NCBI RefSeq assembly: GCF_014651835.1
Contig: NZ_BMXQ01000001.1
Span: forward strand, 1,564,801 to 1,628,800
DNA length: 64,000 nt
Source of the DNA: Pigmentiphaga litoralis
GTDB lineage: Bacteria > Pseudomonadota > Gammaproteobacteria > Burkholderiales > Burkholderiaceae_B
Direction of reading: 5' to 3'
Shown: piece by piece, positions 25,009 to 33,844 of the stretch
Numbering within the stretch: position 1 is the first letter of the stretch
Layout of the letters: every line of letters begins with the position of its first letter
Made by a program: the position numbers and the translations under genes
Notes under the pieces: generated by a model
The model's database searches: none
What the model was told of the DNA's origin: nothing
What the model saw: only the letters and a program-made list of their open reading frames with translations

Positions 25009-25971
25009 TCAATCGCCTACCGAACGCGTTCCGCGCAGCGAAATATCGTTCCCTGGCAGCGCGGCGCGCGCGCCCAGGTCAGCCCGCAAGGTCACCAGAA
25101 ATGCCGACGCCGCGGCCGAGGGTGACCGCCCGCTGCGCGTCAGGATGCCCAGTTCGCGATGCACCGCCGGCCGGCCCAGCTTGAGCACGGCCAGGCCGCT
25201 CACGTCCATGAGACACAGCGCCAGCCGGGGTACCGGCGCCACGCCCAGCCCGGCCGCCACCATGGCGCCCACCACCGAAATGTTGGTGGCTTCGTACTTG
25301 GGCGAAATGGCGAGCCCCGTCTCGGCCAGCACGCGATCCACCAGCGGACGGATGCTGCTTGATGCGCCGCTGGCCACGAGCGGGCGGCTGGCCAGCACGC
25401 GCCAGTCGACCCGGCGGCGCGTGGCCAGCGGATCGCCGGCACTGCAGATCAGCACGAAGTCATCTTGCGCGACGGGCTCGAACGCCACCGGACCAGGCGC
25501 GGTTGGCGCGACCGACATGCCGAAGTCGGCACGGCCGTCCGCCACCCGCTCCTGCACATATTCGTCCGACATCGGAATCAGGGTCAAGGCGACACGGGGG
25601 TGGGTGCGCTCGAAGGCCAGCATGGCGCGTGGCAGCAGTGCGGCTGCCGCCGATGGCAGGCAGGCGATGGTGATGCGCCCCTTTCGGCCCGCCACGAATT
25701 CCGACAGGTCGCTGAGCGAGTCGTGGAATTCCGCAACGATCCGCCGCGCAATGGGCAGCAGCTCTTCGCCCGATGGCGTCAGCGCGACATGGCGCGTGCT
25801 GCGATCGAACAGGCGCGCATCGAGCTTGCGTTCGGCCGACTGAATGATGCGGCTGAGCGCGGGTTGGGAGACATGGAACCGGTCGGCAGCCTGCCGGAAG
25901 CTGCAGGTCTCGGCCAGCAGCAGGAAGGCTTCGAGTTCGTTGACGGTCAGGGCGGTTCGGGAAACGGGCAT
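25009..25971 (-). CDS. LysR-family transcriptional regulator
   Basis: 320 aa. N-terminal winged HTH: LNELEAF-type start (TVNELEAFLLLAETCSFRQA) followed by ADRFHVSQPALSRII and FDRSTRHVALTPSG. The effector domain begins ITIACLPSAAAALLPRAM and carries DFGMSVAP and VGAMVAAGLGVAPVP. It is divergent from the Bug gene at 26136 (164-base spacer) and upstream of the Bug at 23908, so either may be its target. ATG 25971 is preferred to a TTG five codons upstream; both have weak ribosome sites. Confidence 0.88.
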   Translation of the reverse strand: MPVSRTALTVNELEAFLLLAETCSFRQAADRFHVSQPALSRIIQSAERKLDARLFDRSTRHVALTPSGEELLPIARRIVAEFHDSLSDLSEFVAGRKGRITIACLPSAAAALLPRAMLAFERTHPRVALTLIPMSDEYVQERVADGRADFGMSVAPTAPGPVAFEPVAQDDFVLICSAGDPLATRRRVDWRVLASRPLVASGASSSIRPLVDRVLAETGLAISPKYEATNISVVGAMVAAGLGVAPVPRLALCLMDVSGLAVLKLGRPAVHRELGILTRSGRSPSAAASAFLVTLRADLGARAALPGNDISLRGTRSVGD

Positions 25972-26135
25972 GAATGAACTCGTCAAGGCAGGGTCGGCAT
26001 CGATGACCAGGACGCATCAAACCGATGCGATAAATTCACTTCTCCTATCAGTCTGCGCTTCCTACACTGCGTGCACAATCCGTGCGGACCTGGCCTTGCC
26101 TGGCTGGCGACCGACGCGCTCAAGGAGACTGTTGC

Positions 26136-27134
26136 ATGACGTTGCCTACGCTTGCCTGCCGCACGCGCCTGACAGGGGCGGTCCTTTCTGCCACGCTGCT
26201 TTCGGCACTCACCTCGGCCCCTGCCATGGCCCAGACTTACCCCGCGGCCGGTCAACCCATCAAGATGGTCGTGCCCTTCGCAGCCGGAAGCGGCACCGAC
26301 CAGGTGGCCCGCGCGCTGGCCCAAACCATGAGCGAGGCCAATCAGGTGACCGTGGTGGTCGATAACCGGCCAGGGGGCAACAGCTTCATTGGCGCCCAGG
26401 CGGTCGCGAATGCGCCCCCCGATGGCTACACCATGCTGCTCACCACCAACAGCACACATGCCGCGGCCGAGCACCTTTTCAAGAACGTTCCCTACGACCC
26501 GGTCAAGGACTTCACGCCGGTGGCCTTGCTGCGCAAGGGCTATCTGGTCATGGTGACGCGGCCGGACTTTCCGGCGGCGAGCGTGGCCGACTTCTCCGCG
26601 CAGGCCCGCCGCGAGCCGGGCAAACTCAATTTCGGCAGCGGCAGTTCGTCATCCCGCGTGTCCGCCGAGCTGTACCGGCAGGTGGCCGGCGTGGACATCA
26701 CCCACGTCCCGTACAAGAGCAATCCGAATGCGTTGACCGACCTCGTCGGCGGACAGATCCAGGTGATGTTCGTCGATACCTCGTCGGCGCTCAGCCTCGT
26801 CAAGAGCGGCAAGCTGCGCGGGCTGGCGGTGACCAGCACGAGGCGTCTCGACATACTGCCTGACGTGCCCACGATGGACGAGGCCGGCCTCAAGGGCTAT
26901 GAAATGTCGTACTGGACGGCCGCCTACCTGCCGCGCAACACCCGGCCCGAGATCGCTGCCCGGCTGGGCGACCTGCTCAAGCAGGCCATGGGCTCGCCGG
27001 AATTGAAGCAGTTGATGGAAAAGACCGGCACCGAGGTGTCGTACGGCGATGCCGCCATGCTGCGCCGCTTCCAGGCGTCCGAGACCGACAAGTGGGCGCG
27101 GATCATCCAGGCCGCTGGCATCCAACCGGAGTGA
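26136..27134 (+). CDS. Bug/TctC periplasmic solute receptor linked to AtuA genes
   Basis: 332 aa; ATG 26136 follows AAGGAG. The signal ends TSAPAMAQ. Mature landmarks: KMVVPFAAGSGTDQVAR, DNRPGGNSFIGAQ, DGYTMLLTTNS, KLNFGSGSSSSRV, HVPYKSNPNALTDLVGG, LDILPDVPTMDEAG. It is followed 4 bases later by the AtuA-type gene, so the three genes form an operon that probably handles one compound. Divergent from a LysR gene. Confidence 0.88.
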   Translation: MTLPTLACRTRLTGAVLSATLLSALTSAPAMAQTYPAAGQPIKMVVPFAAGSGTDQVARALAQTMSEANQVTVVVDNRPGGNSFIGAQAVANAPPDGYTMLLTTNSTHAAAEHLFKNVPYDPVKDFTPVALLRKGYLVMVTRPDFPAASVADFSAQARREPGKLNFGSGSSSSRVSAELYRQVAGVDITHVPYKSNPNALTDLVGGQIQVMFVDTSSALSLVKSGKLRGLAVTSTRRLDILPDVPTMDEAGLKGYEMSYWTAAYLPRNTRPEIAARLGDLLKQAMGSPELKQLMEKTGTEVSYGDAAMLRRFQASETDKWARIIQAAGIQPE

Positions 27135-27138
27135 CCGC

Positions 27139-28491
27139 ATGACAGGCAGACCACGCATCCGCATCGGCGCGGGCTCGGGCTTTTCCGATGACCGGTTCGA
27201 GCCCGCCCTTGAACTGGCCGAGAAAGGCGACATCGACTACCTCGTCTTCGAATGTCTGGCCGAGCGGACGATTGCTCGCGAAACCCTGGCCCGGCTGAAG
27301 AATCCGGCGGCCGGCTACACGCCCTTCCTGGCGGAACGCATGCGCCTGGTCCTGCCGGAATGCCTGCGCCGCGGCATCCGCATCGTGACCAACATGGGCG
27401 CAGCCAATCCCATCGCCGCTGCCCGCGCGATCCGCGACGAAGCCAGGGACATGGGCCTGGCTGCGCCGCGCGTCGCCGCCGTCGTCGGCGACGACGTCAC
27501 GGAAATCATCCGCGCCAACCCGCAATTGCCTTTGCTCGAAAGCGGTGAGCCCGTCGAATCGCTGCTGCCGCGCCTGGCCGCTGCCAACGCGTACCTGGGC
27601 GCCGATATCGTGAACGCCGCGCTGAATACGGATGCTCAGGTGGTGGTCACGGGGCGCGTCGCCGATCCGTCCTTGTTCCTGGCGTGCATGCTGCATGGAT
27701 TGGGGTGGTCCTACGATGACCTGCCCCGCCTGGCCGCCGGTACCTTCACCGGACACCTTCTGGAATGCGCGGCCCAGCTCACGGGCGGCTGCTTTGCCGA
27801 CTTCCCCCGCAAGCCGGTCGAAGGCCTGGCGCGCCTGGGCTTTCCGTATGCTGACGTGAGCCACGACGGCCAGGTCACCTTCGGCAAGGTCGACGGATCC
27901 GGTGGCCGGCTCCACGTCGCCACGTGCACCGAACAGGCGCTTTATGAATTGCACGACCCGTCCCGCTACATCACGCCCGATTGCGTGCTGGACATTACCG
28001 AGGCCGCGTTCGAGCAGCTGGGACCGGACCGCGTGCGCATGACAGGCGCGCGCGCCCAGCCCCGCACCGACACCTACAAGGTCGTTGTCGGTTACCACGA
28101 TGGCTGGATAGGGGAAGGCGAGGTCGGCTACGCCGGACCCCACGCCCTTGCCCGCGCACGGCTGTCAGAGCAGATCGTGCGGGAACGGCTTGCCCTGCGC
28201 GGCTTCCAGTACCCGGAGATCCGTGTCGACTACATCGGTGTGTCGAGCCTGCATGGCGACGCACCGGACCGTCCGGAACCCTATGAGGTCAGGCTGCGTG
28301 TGGCCGCCCGCAGCCCCGACCGCAAAGCCGCGGAAGCCGTGGGCTTCGAAGTCCGGACGCTGAACGTCAACGGCCCGGCGGGTGGTGGCGGCGGCACCAA
28401 CGCCGTGCGCCAGGTGATTGGGGTCAAATCACTGCTGCTGCCACGCGGGCACGTGCGGCCCGAGATCGTCATGGAAGGAGCCTCGTCATGA
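27139..28491 (+). CDS. AtuA-family (DUF1446) protein
   Basis: 450 aa. RIRIGAGSGFSDDRFEPA at the start, YLVFECLAERTIA, TNMGAANP, TGRVADPSLFLA and HLLECAAQLTGGCFADF are DUF1446/AtuA signatures. AtuA was named from the acyclic terpene utilisation locus of Pseudomonas; its biochemical role is not established. The C-terminus ends with GPAGGGGGTNAVRQVIGV, a Gly-rich loop of the family. In many genomes a ferredoxin-like AtuA C-domain is fused; here it is the separate next gene, joined by an ATGA overlap. The ATG at 27139 is 4 bases after the Bug stop. Confidence 0.88.
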   Translation: MTGRPRIRIGAGSGFSDDRFEPALELAEKGDIDYLVFECLAERTIARETLARLKNPAAGYTPFLAERMRLVLPECLRRGIRIVTNMGAANPIAAARAIRDEARDMGLAAPRVAAVVGDDVTEIIRANPQLPLLESGEPVESLLPRLAAANAYLGADIVNAALNTDAQVVVTGRVADPSLFLACMLHGLGWSYDDLPRLAAGTFTGHLLECAAQLTGGCFADFPRKPVEGLARLGFPYADVSHDGQVTFGKVDGSGGRLHVATCTEQALYELHDPSRYITPDCVLDITEAAFEQLGPDRVRMTGARAQPRTDTYKVVVGYHDGWIGEGEVGYAGPHALARARLSEQIVRERLALRGFQYPEIRVDYIGVSSLHGDAPDRPEPYEVRLRVAARSPDRKAAEAVGFEVRTLNVNGPAGGGGGTNAVRQVIGVKSLLLPRGHVRPEIVMEGASS

Positions 28492-28793
28492 CCAAGGTGC
28501 TGGAGCTCGGCCATTCGCGCGCCGGGGACAAGGGCAATACGTCCAACGTATCGGTGATTGCCTACGACGACGCCGCGTGGTTGCGGCTGGAAGGCGAGCT
28601 GACCACCGACCGCGTGGCCGCCGCCTACGCCCACGTGGCCGCCGGCCCGGTCACCCGCTATGCGCTGCCAAAAATGAGGGCGCTCAATTTTGTCATCCAG
28701 AACGCATTGGGCGGCGGGGTGACGATCTCGCTTGCGCTGGATGCGCACGGCAAGACGCTGTCCTATCTGATGCAGGACATCGACCTGCCTTAG
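28488..28793 (+). CDS. AtuA-like ferredoxin-fold domain protein
   Basis: 101 aa. LGHSRAGDKGNTSNVSVIAY at the start, then YALPKMRALNFVIQNALGGG and SLALDAHGK, are the signature of the small domain often fused to the C-terminus of AtuA proteins. Its function is unknown. Start ATG 28488 overlaps the upstream stop (ATGA), so the two products are likely made in similar amounts and may form a complex. The stop overlaps the convergent LysR stop by 4 bases. Confidence 0.86.
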   Translation: MTKVLELGHSRAGDKGNTSNVSVIAYDDAAWLRLEGELTTDRVAAAYAHVAAGPVTRYALPKMRALNFVIQNALGGGVTISLALDAHGKTLSYLMQDIDLP

Positions 28794-29701
28794 CCCCTGC
28801 CCTGGGCGTGCGTCAACTCTGTCGTCATTTCGTCCCGTACCCAGCGATGCATGGCGCTTCGATGCGTCCGGGTATGCCAGCCCATCCCGATCTCGATGGC
28901 CGGCAAGGCGTAAGGCACCGGATACTGCTTGAGCGACGGCATGCGGCGCGCCACCTGCGCCGGCAGCAGCGCAACAAAGTCGCTTTCGACAAGCACCTGC
29001 TCCGCCACCAGAAAGGTGCTGACCGATACCACCACGTTCGGCATGAAGTCCGGCCGTTTCCTCAGGGCTTCCAGCATGCCCGGGAACTCGTTGCTTAGCG
29101 GCGCCACCATGACCGTGCGAAAACCCGCCATGTCCTCTTCCGACAACGTGTCCCGCGTGAACGGATGATCCTTGCGCATGACGCACACCACATGCTCGTC
29201 GAACAGCTTGCGCGCATGCAGCCGGCCTTCGAAGTGGGTCAGCAGCGAGATCCCGATGTCCACATCGCCCCGCGCCATGTCGCTTTCGATATCGATCAGC
29301 GCACTGCGCGTTCCGGTCACGAAGTCGACCTTGAGTCCGGGGGCGCGGCGGCTCAGGTCCCCGAACCAGCGCGCCAGCTGCCCCTGCGCGACATCGCTGG
29401 CGCTGACGCGTATCGTGGCGTTCGCCGTCGCCGGATCAAACTCTTCGGGGTACACCATCGCCCGGAAGCCGCCCAGCAGCTGGCTGAGTTCGGGCGCCAG
29501 CTCCAGCGCCCGCGGGGTCGGCGTCATGCCGCGATTGCTGGCGACCAGCAAGTCGTCGTCGAACATCTTGCGCAGCCGCACCAGTTGCGCCGACACTGCG
29601 GGCTGCGTCGTGCCAAGCATCGCGGCGGCGCGCGTCACATTACGTTCTGTCAGCAGCGCTTCGAGCGTGCGCAGAAGATTGAGGTCGATATCTTTGGCCA
29701 T
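28790..29701 (-). CDS. LysR-family regulator (NahR/NodD-like subgroup)
   Basis: 303 aa. The start MAKDIDLNLLRTLEALLTER and the segment AAMLGTTQPAVSAQLVRLRK are those of the DLNLL subgroup that includes NahR, NodD and LinR-like regulators. The effector domain has RVSASDVAQGQLARWF and DIGISLLTHF. It converges on the AtuA-like gene and is divergent from another LysR gene (65-base spacer). ATG 29701 fits the family start; an upstream frame of 13 codons is ignored. Confidence 0.88.
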   Translation of the reverse strand: MAKDIDLNLLRTLEALLTERNVTRAAAMLGTTQPAVSAQLVRLRKMFDDDLLVASNRGMTPTPRALELAPELSQLLGGFRAMVYPEEFDPATANATIRVSASDVAQGQLARWFGDLSRRAPGLKVDFVTGTRSALIDIESDMARGDVDIGISLLTHFEGRLHARKLFDEHVVCVMRKDHPFTRDTLSEEDMAGFRTVMVAPLSNEFPGMLEALRKRPDFMPNVVVSVSTFLVAEQVLVESDFVALLPAQVARRMPSLKQYPVPYALPAIEIGMGWHTRTHRSAMHRWVRDEMTTELTHAQGRG

Positions 29702-29766
29702 GGCTGAGCTTACCTCGACCCGCCCGGCGTGCACTACCATTCGGTCTTCGCACGGATCACATCACG

Positions 29767-30690
29767 ATGCTTACCCTTCGCCAGCTGACCTACTTCGCCA
29801 AAGTGGTTGAGACACGCAACATTACGCGTGCCGCCGAGCAATTGCATGTGGCGCAGCCTGCCCTGGGCACTCAGCTGCGACAGCTGGAGGCGCACCTTGG
29901 GGTGCCGCTGCTGCATCGTCATTCGCGCGGCGTGGACGCCACCCCGGCAGGGCAACTGCTCTATCAACGCACCCAGGACATGCTTGCATTGCTGGAGCGC
30001 ACGGAGTCGGACGTCAGGCAGCTGCACGGCACCGGTAGCCGTCCCTTGACGCTGGGGCTGACGGCAAGCCTGGTCCACCTGATCGGCGCCGACCTGATGG
30101 CGTGGGCGGCCACGGCGTCCCCCGGACAGGCGCTGAAGCTGCGCGAGGAGCCCAGCTTTCTGCTGGTCGACGCGCTGGAGCGCCAGGAAATCGACCTGGC
30201 GCTGGCCTATTGCGCGCCCATGCGGCCAGGCCTGACCGTCGACCCCTTGCTGGTCGAAGAGATACCGCTGGTCATGCGGGCGGACGGCGCGCCGCCGGGG
30301 GATACGGTCTCGCTGGAGCACGCCCTGACGTTCGAGCTTGCCATGGGCGGTGAGCGCGATGTGGGACGACGTCTGCTGGCAGACGCTGCGGCGTCGCACG
30401 GTCTGCACTGCCGGGTGGCGTATGAGACGCAATCGATTGCAGGGATACGCGACCTTTTGCTTCGCGGCTGGGCGGCCAGCGTCATCCCCTACGGGTCCGT
30501 CGCGCGTGAACTGGACACCGGCGAGCTCGTCGCCCGCCGCCTCGTTCCGTCGATGTCGATGACGCTGTGCCTGGTGCAGCGGCGCGCGGATACCGGCCCG
30601 GACAGTGCGCGCGGATTCCGCGACGCGCTCGTGGCGCAATGTCTTGGCATGATCCGGGAGCGGCTTGGCCGTTTCGTGCTGTCGCCCTGA
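29767..30690 (+). CDS. LysR-family regulator (CbbR/NAC-like subgroup)
   Basis: 307 aa. MLTLRQLTYFAKVVETRNIT and AAEQLHVAQPALGTQLRQLE form the HTH; GLTASLVHLIGADL starts the effector domain and EIDLALAYCAPM, RDLLLRGWAASVIPYGSV follow. The pattern resembles NAC/TcbR-type aromatic or nitrogen regulators. It precedes the isochorismatase-fold gene and Bug at 30807-32491 on the same strand and is their most likely regulator. Confidence 0.88.
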   Translation: MLTLRQLTYFAKVVETRNITRAAEQLHVAQPALGTQLRQLEAHLGVPLLHRHSRGVDATPAGQLLYQRTQDMLALLERTESDVRQLHGTGSRPLTLGLTASLVHLIGADLMAWAATASPGQALKLREEPSFLLVDALERQEIDLALAYCAPMRPGLTVDPLLVEEIPLVMRADGAPPGDTVSLEHALTFELAMGGERDVGRRLLADAAASHGLHCRVAYETQSIAGIRDLLLRGWAASVIPYGSVARELDTGELVARRLVPSMSMTLCLVQRRADTGPDSARGFRDALVAQCLGMIRERLGRFVLSP

Positions 30691-30806
30691 CGCCTGTTCT
30701 GCGCTTTACCGTATGGCTGCCAGTGCAAAAGCGTATTGGACGCCTGGTGGTCGCGCGCCTGTAATGACCCCTGATGCCGCACGCGCGGCTGATGACGGGA
30801 GAAGCG

Positions 30807-31460
30807 ATGACAACGACGACAGCGGCCGGCAGCGACCAGGCATTCTTCGAGCAACGCGGCTTTGGCCAGACGCTGGGATTCGGCAGGCGGCCCGCCTTAA
30901 TTGTCGTTGATCTCATCAACGGCTTCACCGATCCAGGTCGGCCGCTGGGTGCAAACCTGGACGCGCAGGTGGACGCATCGAACCAGCTCATTCCACTGAT
31001 GCGCGATGCAGGTCTGCCCCTGTTTTTTACGACGACGGCCTATGACGACGCCGGTCTTGCCGACGCCGGCGTGTGGGGCCTCAAGATGAAAGGCTCGGCC
31101 ACGCTGCGTGCAGGCAGTCACGATGTCGCTCTCGATCCGCGCGTCGACTATCAGGCCGGCGAGCCGATCCTGATCAAGAAGTACGCGTCATGCTTTTTCG
31201 GCACCGATCTGCTGTCGCGGCTCGTCTCGCAAGGGGTGGACACCGTCATCGTGACGGGCTGCACGACCAGCGGCTGCGTGCGTGCGACCGTTGTCGATGC
31301 TGTCCAGAACGGCCTGCGCCCGATCGTCGTCCGGGAAGGGGTCGGGGATCGTTCGCAGGCGTCTCATGAACAAAGCCTGTTCGATCTGCAGGCCAAGTAT
31401 GCCGACGTGATGGCGCTGGCAGACGTGATCGCGCACCTGCGCACGCGGCAGCCCGCCTGA
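30807..31460 (+). CDS. Isochorismatase-fold amidohydrolase (N-carbamoylsarcosine/maleamate amidase-like)
   Basis: 217 aa. FEQRGFGQTLGFGRRPALIV followed by VVDLINGFTDP (Asp35), IKKYASCFFGTDL (Lys124/125) and TGCTTSGCVRATVVDA (Cys157) give the Asp-Lys-Cys triad. The N-terminal RGFG...GFG segment is typical of the N-carbamoylsarcosine amidase and maleamate amidohydrolase (NicF) subgroup, so an amide or carbamoyl acid is the likely substrate. ATG 30807 has GGGAGA upstream; 44 bases separate its stop from the Bug gene's start, which suggests one operon. Confidence 0.85.
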   Translation: MTTTTAAGSDQAFFEQRGFGQTLGFGRRPALIVVDLINGFTDPGRPLGANLDAQVDASNQLIPLMRDAGLPLFFTTTAYDDAGLADAGVWGLKMKGSATLRAGSHDVALDPRVDYQAGEPILIKKYASCFFGTDLLSRLVSQGVDTVIVTGCTTSGCVRATVVDAVQNGLRPIVVREGVGDRSQASHEQSLFDLQAKYADVMALADVIAHLRTRQPA

Positions 31461-31504
31461 TCCTGCCTGGCGATCGATGCTGTCCTGTTCTCTGGAGGTA
31501 CCCC

Positions 31505-32491
31505 ATGCCGTCTGCCCTGCCCTGGATACGCGCCCTTGGCGCAACGCTGCTGACTCTTGCACTCACGCCGGCCTATGCTGCATCGACCAATACAAACTAC
31601 CCCACGCGGCCGATCAAGATGGTGGTGGCCGCGCCCACGGGCGGCCTGCCGGATGTCATCGCCCGCATCGTCGCGCAGCACATGACGACGTCCCTGGGCC
31701 AGGCTGTCGTGGTGGAGAACAAGCCCAGCGCGGGCGGCATCATCGCCACGGAGTCGGTCGCCAAAGCCGCGCCTGACGGCTATACGGTCCTGCTGCTGGA
31801 TCTGAGCCCCCTGACGATCAACCCGACGCTCTACAAGAAGCTGCCCTACGACGCCGCCACGGGTTTTGCCCCCGTGCGGATGTTGGGCATTGCGCCGCTG
31901 TTCCTTGTGACCAACCCGAATGTGCCTGCCAAGACCTTTCAGGAACTGGTGGCCATGGTCAAAGCCGCGCCCGGCAAACATACCTACGGGACGATTGGCG
32001 TGGGGTCCTTGCACCACATCGCCTTCAAGGAGATGAAGGCAGCGACAGGCATGGACATCCTGCATGTGCCCTTTCGCGAACAGCCCTCGGGCCCGGTCGT
32101 GGCGGGCCAGGTCGACATGATTCTTGCCGGCTTGCCATCGATTGAAGGATTCGTGCGCGGCAACCGGCTCAACATGATCGCGGTCAGCACCTCCCGGCGT
32201 GCGCCGCAGGCACCCTCCTTGCCCACCCTGTCCGAAAGCGGCGTGCCCGGCTACGACGTGTCGGCAGACATCGGCGTCATTGCCCCCAAGGGCACGCCGC
32301 CCGATGTCATCCGCACCCTGTCGAATGCCCTGGCCGATGCCCTCAGGCAACCCGACACCCTGGCGCGCTTCAACGAGTTGGGCATCCAGGCGGCCGACAT
32401 GCCGGCCGACGCCTATGCCGCCCACATCCGGCAAGAAATGCAGCGGTTTGCCAAGTCTGTCACCGCCGCAGGGCTTGCGGGCAGCAACTGA
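31505..32491 (+). CDS. Bug/TctC periplasmic solute receptor next to amidohydrolase
   Basis: 328 aa; ATG 31505 follows GGAGG. Signal ends LTPAYAAS before NYPTRPIKMVVAAPTGG. Ligand-loop: PTGGLPDVIARI; then ENKPSAGGIIAT, DGYTVLLLDLSPLTINP, LHHIAFKEM, HVPFREQPSGPVVAGQ. The Gly-Leu-Pro ligand loop is shared with the Bug at 39964, hinting at related ligands. The last 32 bases overlap the convergent rhombosortase gene. Confidence 0.87.
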   Translation: MPSALPWIRALGATLLTLALTPAYAASTNTNYPTRPIKMVVAAPTGGLPDVIARIVAQHMTTSLGQAVVVENKPSAGGIIATESVAKAAPDGYTVLLLDLSPLTINPTLYKKLPYDAATGFAPVRMLGIAPLFLVTNPNVPAKTFQELVAMVKAAPGKHTYGTIGVGSLHHIAFKEMKAATGMDILHVPFREQPSGPVVAGQVDMILAGLPSIEGFVRGNRLNMIAVSTSRRAPQAPSLPTLSESGVPGYDVSADIGVIAPKGTPPDVIRTLSNALADALRQPDTLARFNELGIQAADMPADAYAAHIRQEMQRFAKSVTAAGLAGSN

Positions 32492-33056
32492 GCACCATGC
32501 CCATCACCGCACCGTATACATGCGCGTGCACGATGATGTTCCCGCCGATCATCGTTTCTTCTGCCGCATCGGGTCCGACCCACAGCTGCCATGCCAGCCG
32601 TCCGACCACCAGAAGCAGGACGATGGCCATCCGCCAATCGCGTCCGGCGGACGGCAAGGCGCCGCGGATCAGCACACCGTAGATCACGCCGGAAAGTCCT
32701 GCGTAGTAAGCCAACTGTGGGTCCAGCCACAGCAGCCCCAGTCCCACGCCCACGGCAATGGCAAGGGCTTCGACCCAGAACCACCGACGGGCGAACCGGT
32801 CGGGAAACAAGGCTGCGCACACCAGCAATCCACCCGCATTGAGCAGGCAATGCGCCCAGCTCAGGTGGACCAGCTGACCGGTCAACAACCGCCATACCGC
32901 TCCGTCAACAATCGCGGCACGGTCGTAACGGAGCGCCAACGTCGATTCCGGCGCACCGACTTGAAGCGCCAGCAGTACCGCGATCCAGACGATCAGTGTA
33001 CGGATCACCCGCCTTAGCGGGCCGCCGCGTTCCAATGCGTGCCGAGCCGGTGACAT
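32460..33056 (-). CDS. Rhombosortase (rhomboid-family intramembrane protease)
   Basis: 198 aa with about six hydrophobic helices. Ser122 lies in YYAGLSGVIYG (G-x-S-G), His179 in VHAHVYGAVMG, and HLSWAHCLLN (His69, Asn73) gives the oxyanion-side residues of the rhomboid fold. Small size, the HLxWxHxxxN motif and the late H-x-x-G-x-x-x-G helix match rhombosortases (TIGR03902), which cut proteins with GlyGly-CTERM tails in the inner membrane. A candidate substrate with such a tail is encoded at 37348-38823. It follows the MarR gene by 18 bases and is probably its operon partner. The 3' end overlaps the Bug gene. Confidence 0.82.
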   Translation of the reverse strand: MSPARHALERGGPLRRVIRTLIVWIAVLLALQVGAPESTLALRYDRAAIVDGAVWRLLTGQLVHLSWAHCLLNAGGLLVCAALFPDRFARRWFWVEALAIAVGVGLGLLWLDPQLAYYAGLSGVIYGVLIRGALPSAGRDWRMAIVLLLVVGRLAWQLWVGPDAAEETMIGGNIIVHAHVYGAVMGMVLSCCPQALRR

Positions 33057-33074
33057 GGTCGGCGTTCTTGGCGG

Positions 33075-33629
33075 TCAGAGCTCGCCGCTTTCGGCGATGC
33101 GGCGCGACAGTTCACGCGTCGACGGCATGCGCCGCTCGGCATTGTTCACATGCGCCTCATCTTCCGCCAGGTTCGTGATGATGGTCAGGAGCACCTTGCG
33201 CGCCGTGGCAATCTCGGCCGGCTTCAGCCCTTTCGTGCCGATATCGTTGATCTCTTCGGCCAGCGGCACCAGCTTCTTTTTCAGCGCCTTGCCCTTGCGC
33301 GTCAGAAACACGTGCACGTTCTTTTTATTGCCCGGCAGGTGCTTGCGCTCGACATAGCCCAGCGCTTCCATGGCCTTCATCGCCGAATAGGTGGTCGGCT
33401 CCTGCACGCCGGCCTGCTCGCTCAGTTCGCGCTGCGTCAGCCCGTCCGACTCCCACAGGATCCGCAGGAACGCCCAGTGCCCGAAAGACACATCATGCTC
33501 GGTCAACCGCATCTGCAGCCCGCGCACCAACGCGCGCGTCGCATCTTTCACGAGGTGGGCCAGGCGATCGTCAGGGACGGCCTCGCGCCAATGGTCAAGG
33601 ACTTTTCGCGTTTCTTCGTTTGAATTCAT
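33075..33629 (-). CDS. MarR-family transcriptional regulator
   Basis: 184 aa from ATG 33629. A winged helix is visible: FGHWAFLRILWESDGLTQRE, LSEQAGVQEPTTYSAMKAME, then YVERKHLPGNKKNVHVFLT (wing) and KGKALKKKLVPLAEE (dimer helix). MarR proteins typically repress catabolic genes and release DNA on binding a small aromatic acid. It is followed by the rhombosortase gene. Two TTAG-N4-CTAA dyads in the promoters at 37.2 and 41.0 kb are candidate sites. No such dyad is present in its own upstream region, where a TATAGT -10-like element lies at 33714-33719 (minus strand). Confidence 0.87.
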   Translation of the reverse strand: MNSNEETRKVLDHWREAVPDDRLAHLVKDATRALVRGLQMRLTEHDVSFGHWAFLRILWESDGLTQRELSEQAGVQEPTTYSAMKAMEALGYVERKHLPGNKKNVHVFLTRKGKALKKKLVPLAEEINDIGTKGLKPAEIATARKVLLTIITNLAEDEAHVNNAERRMPSTRELSRRIAESGEL

Positions 33630-33844
33630 GCTTGGCGATGCGTTCAGGTTAAGGAATGGACTGGCATCACGGCCGGACCGGGCACAGCATAGCCGGTCTG
33701 CTGCAAGGCAATAACTATAAACGGCAGCAATAGCAAACAATTAACCGGCGCGTCTGGACGCCAGGCATCCGCACGCTCCACACTCGTCGATGCGCGACCC
33801 GCTACAACGATAACGAGCGGTCCTCAGGATCGCAGGAGACTTCC

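Noticed and set aside
33630-33844. A MarR autoregulatory TTAG-N4-CTAA site before marR
   Set aside because: I looked for it and did not find it; only a TATAGT-like -10 element is present.
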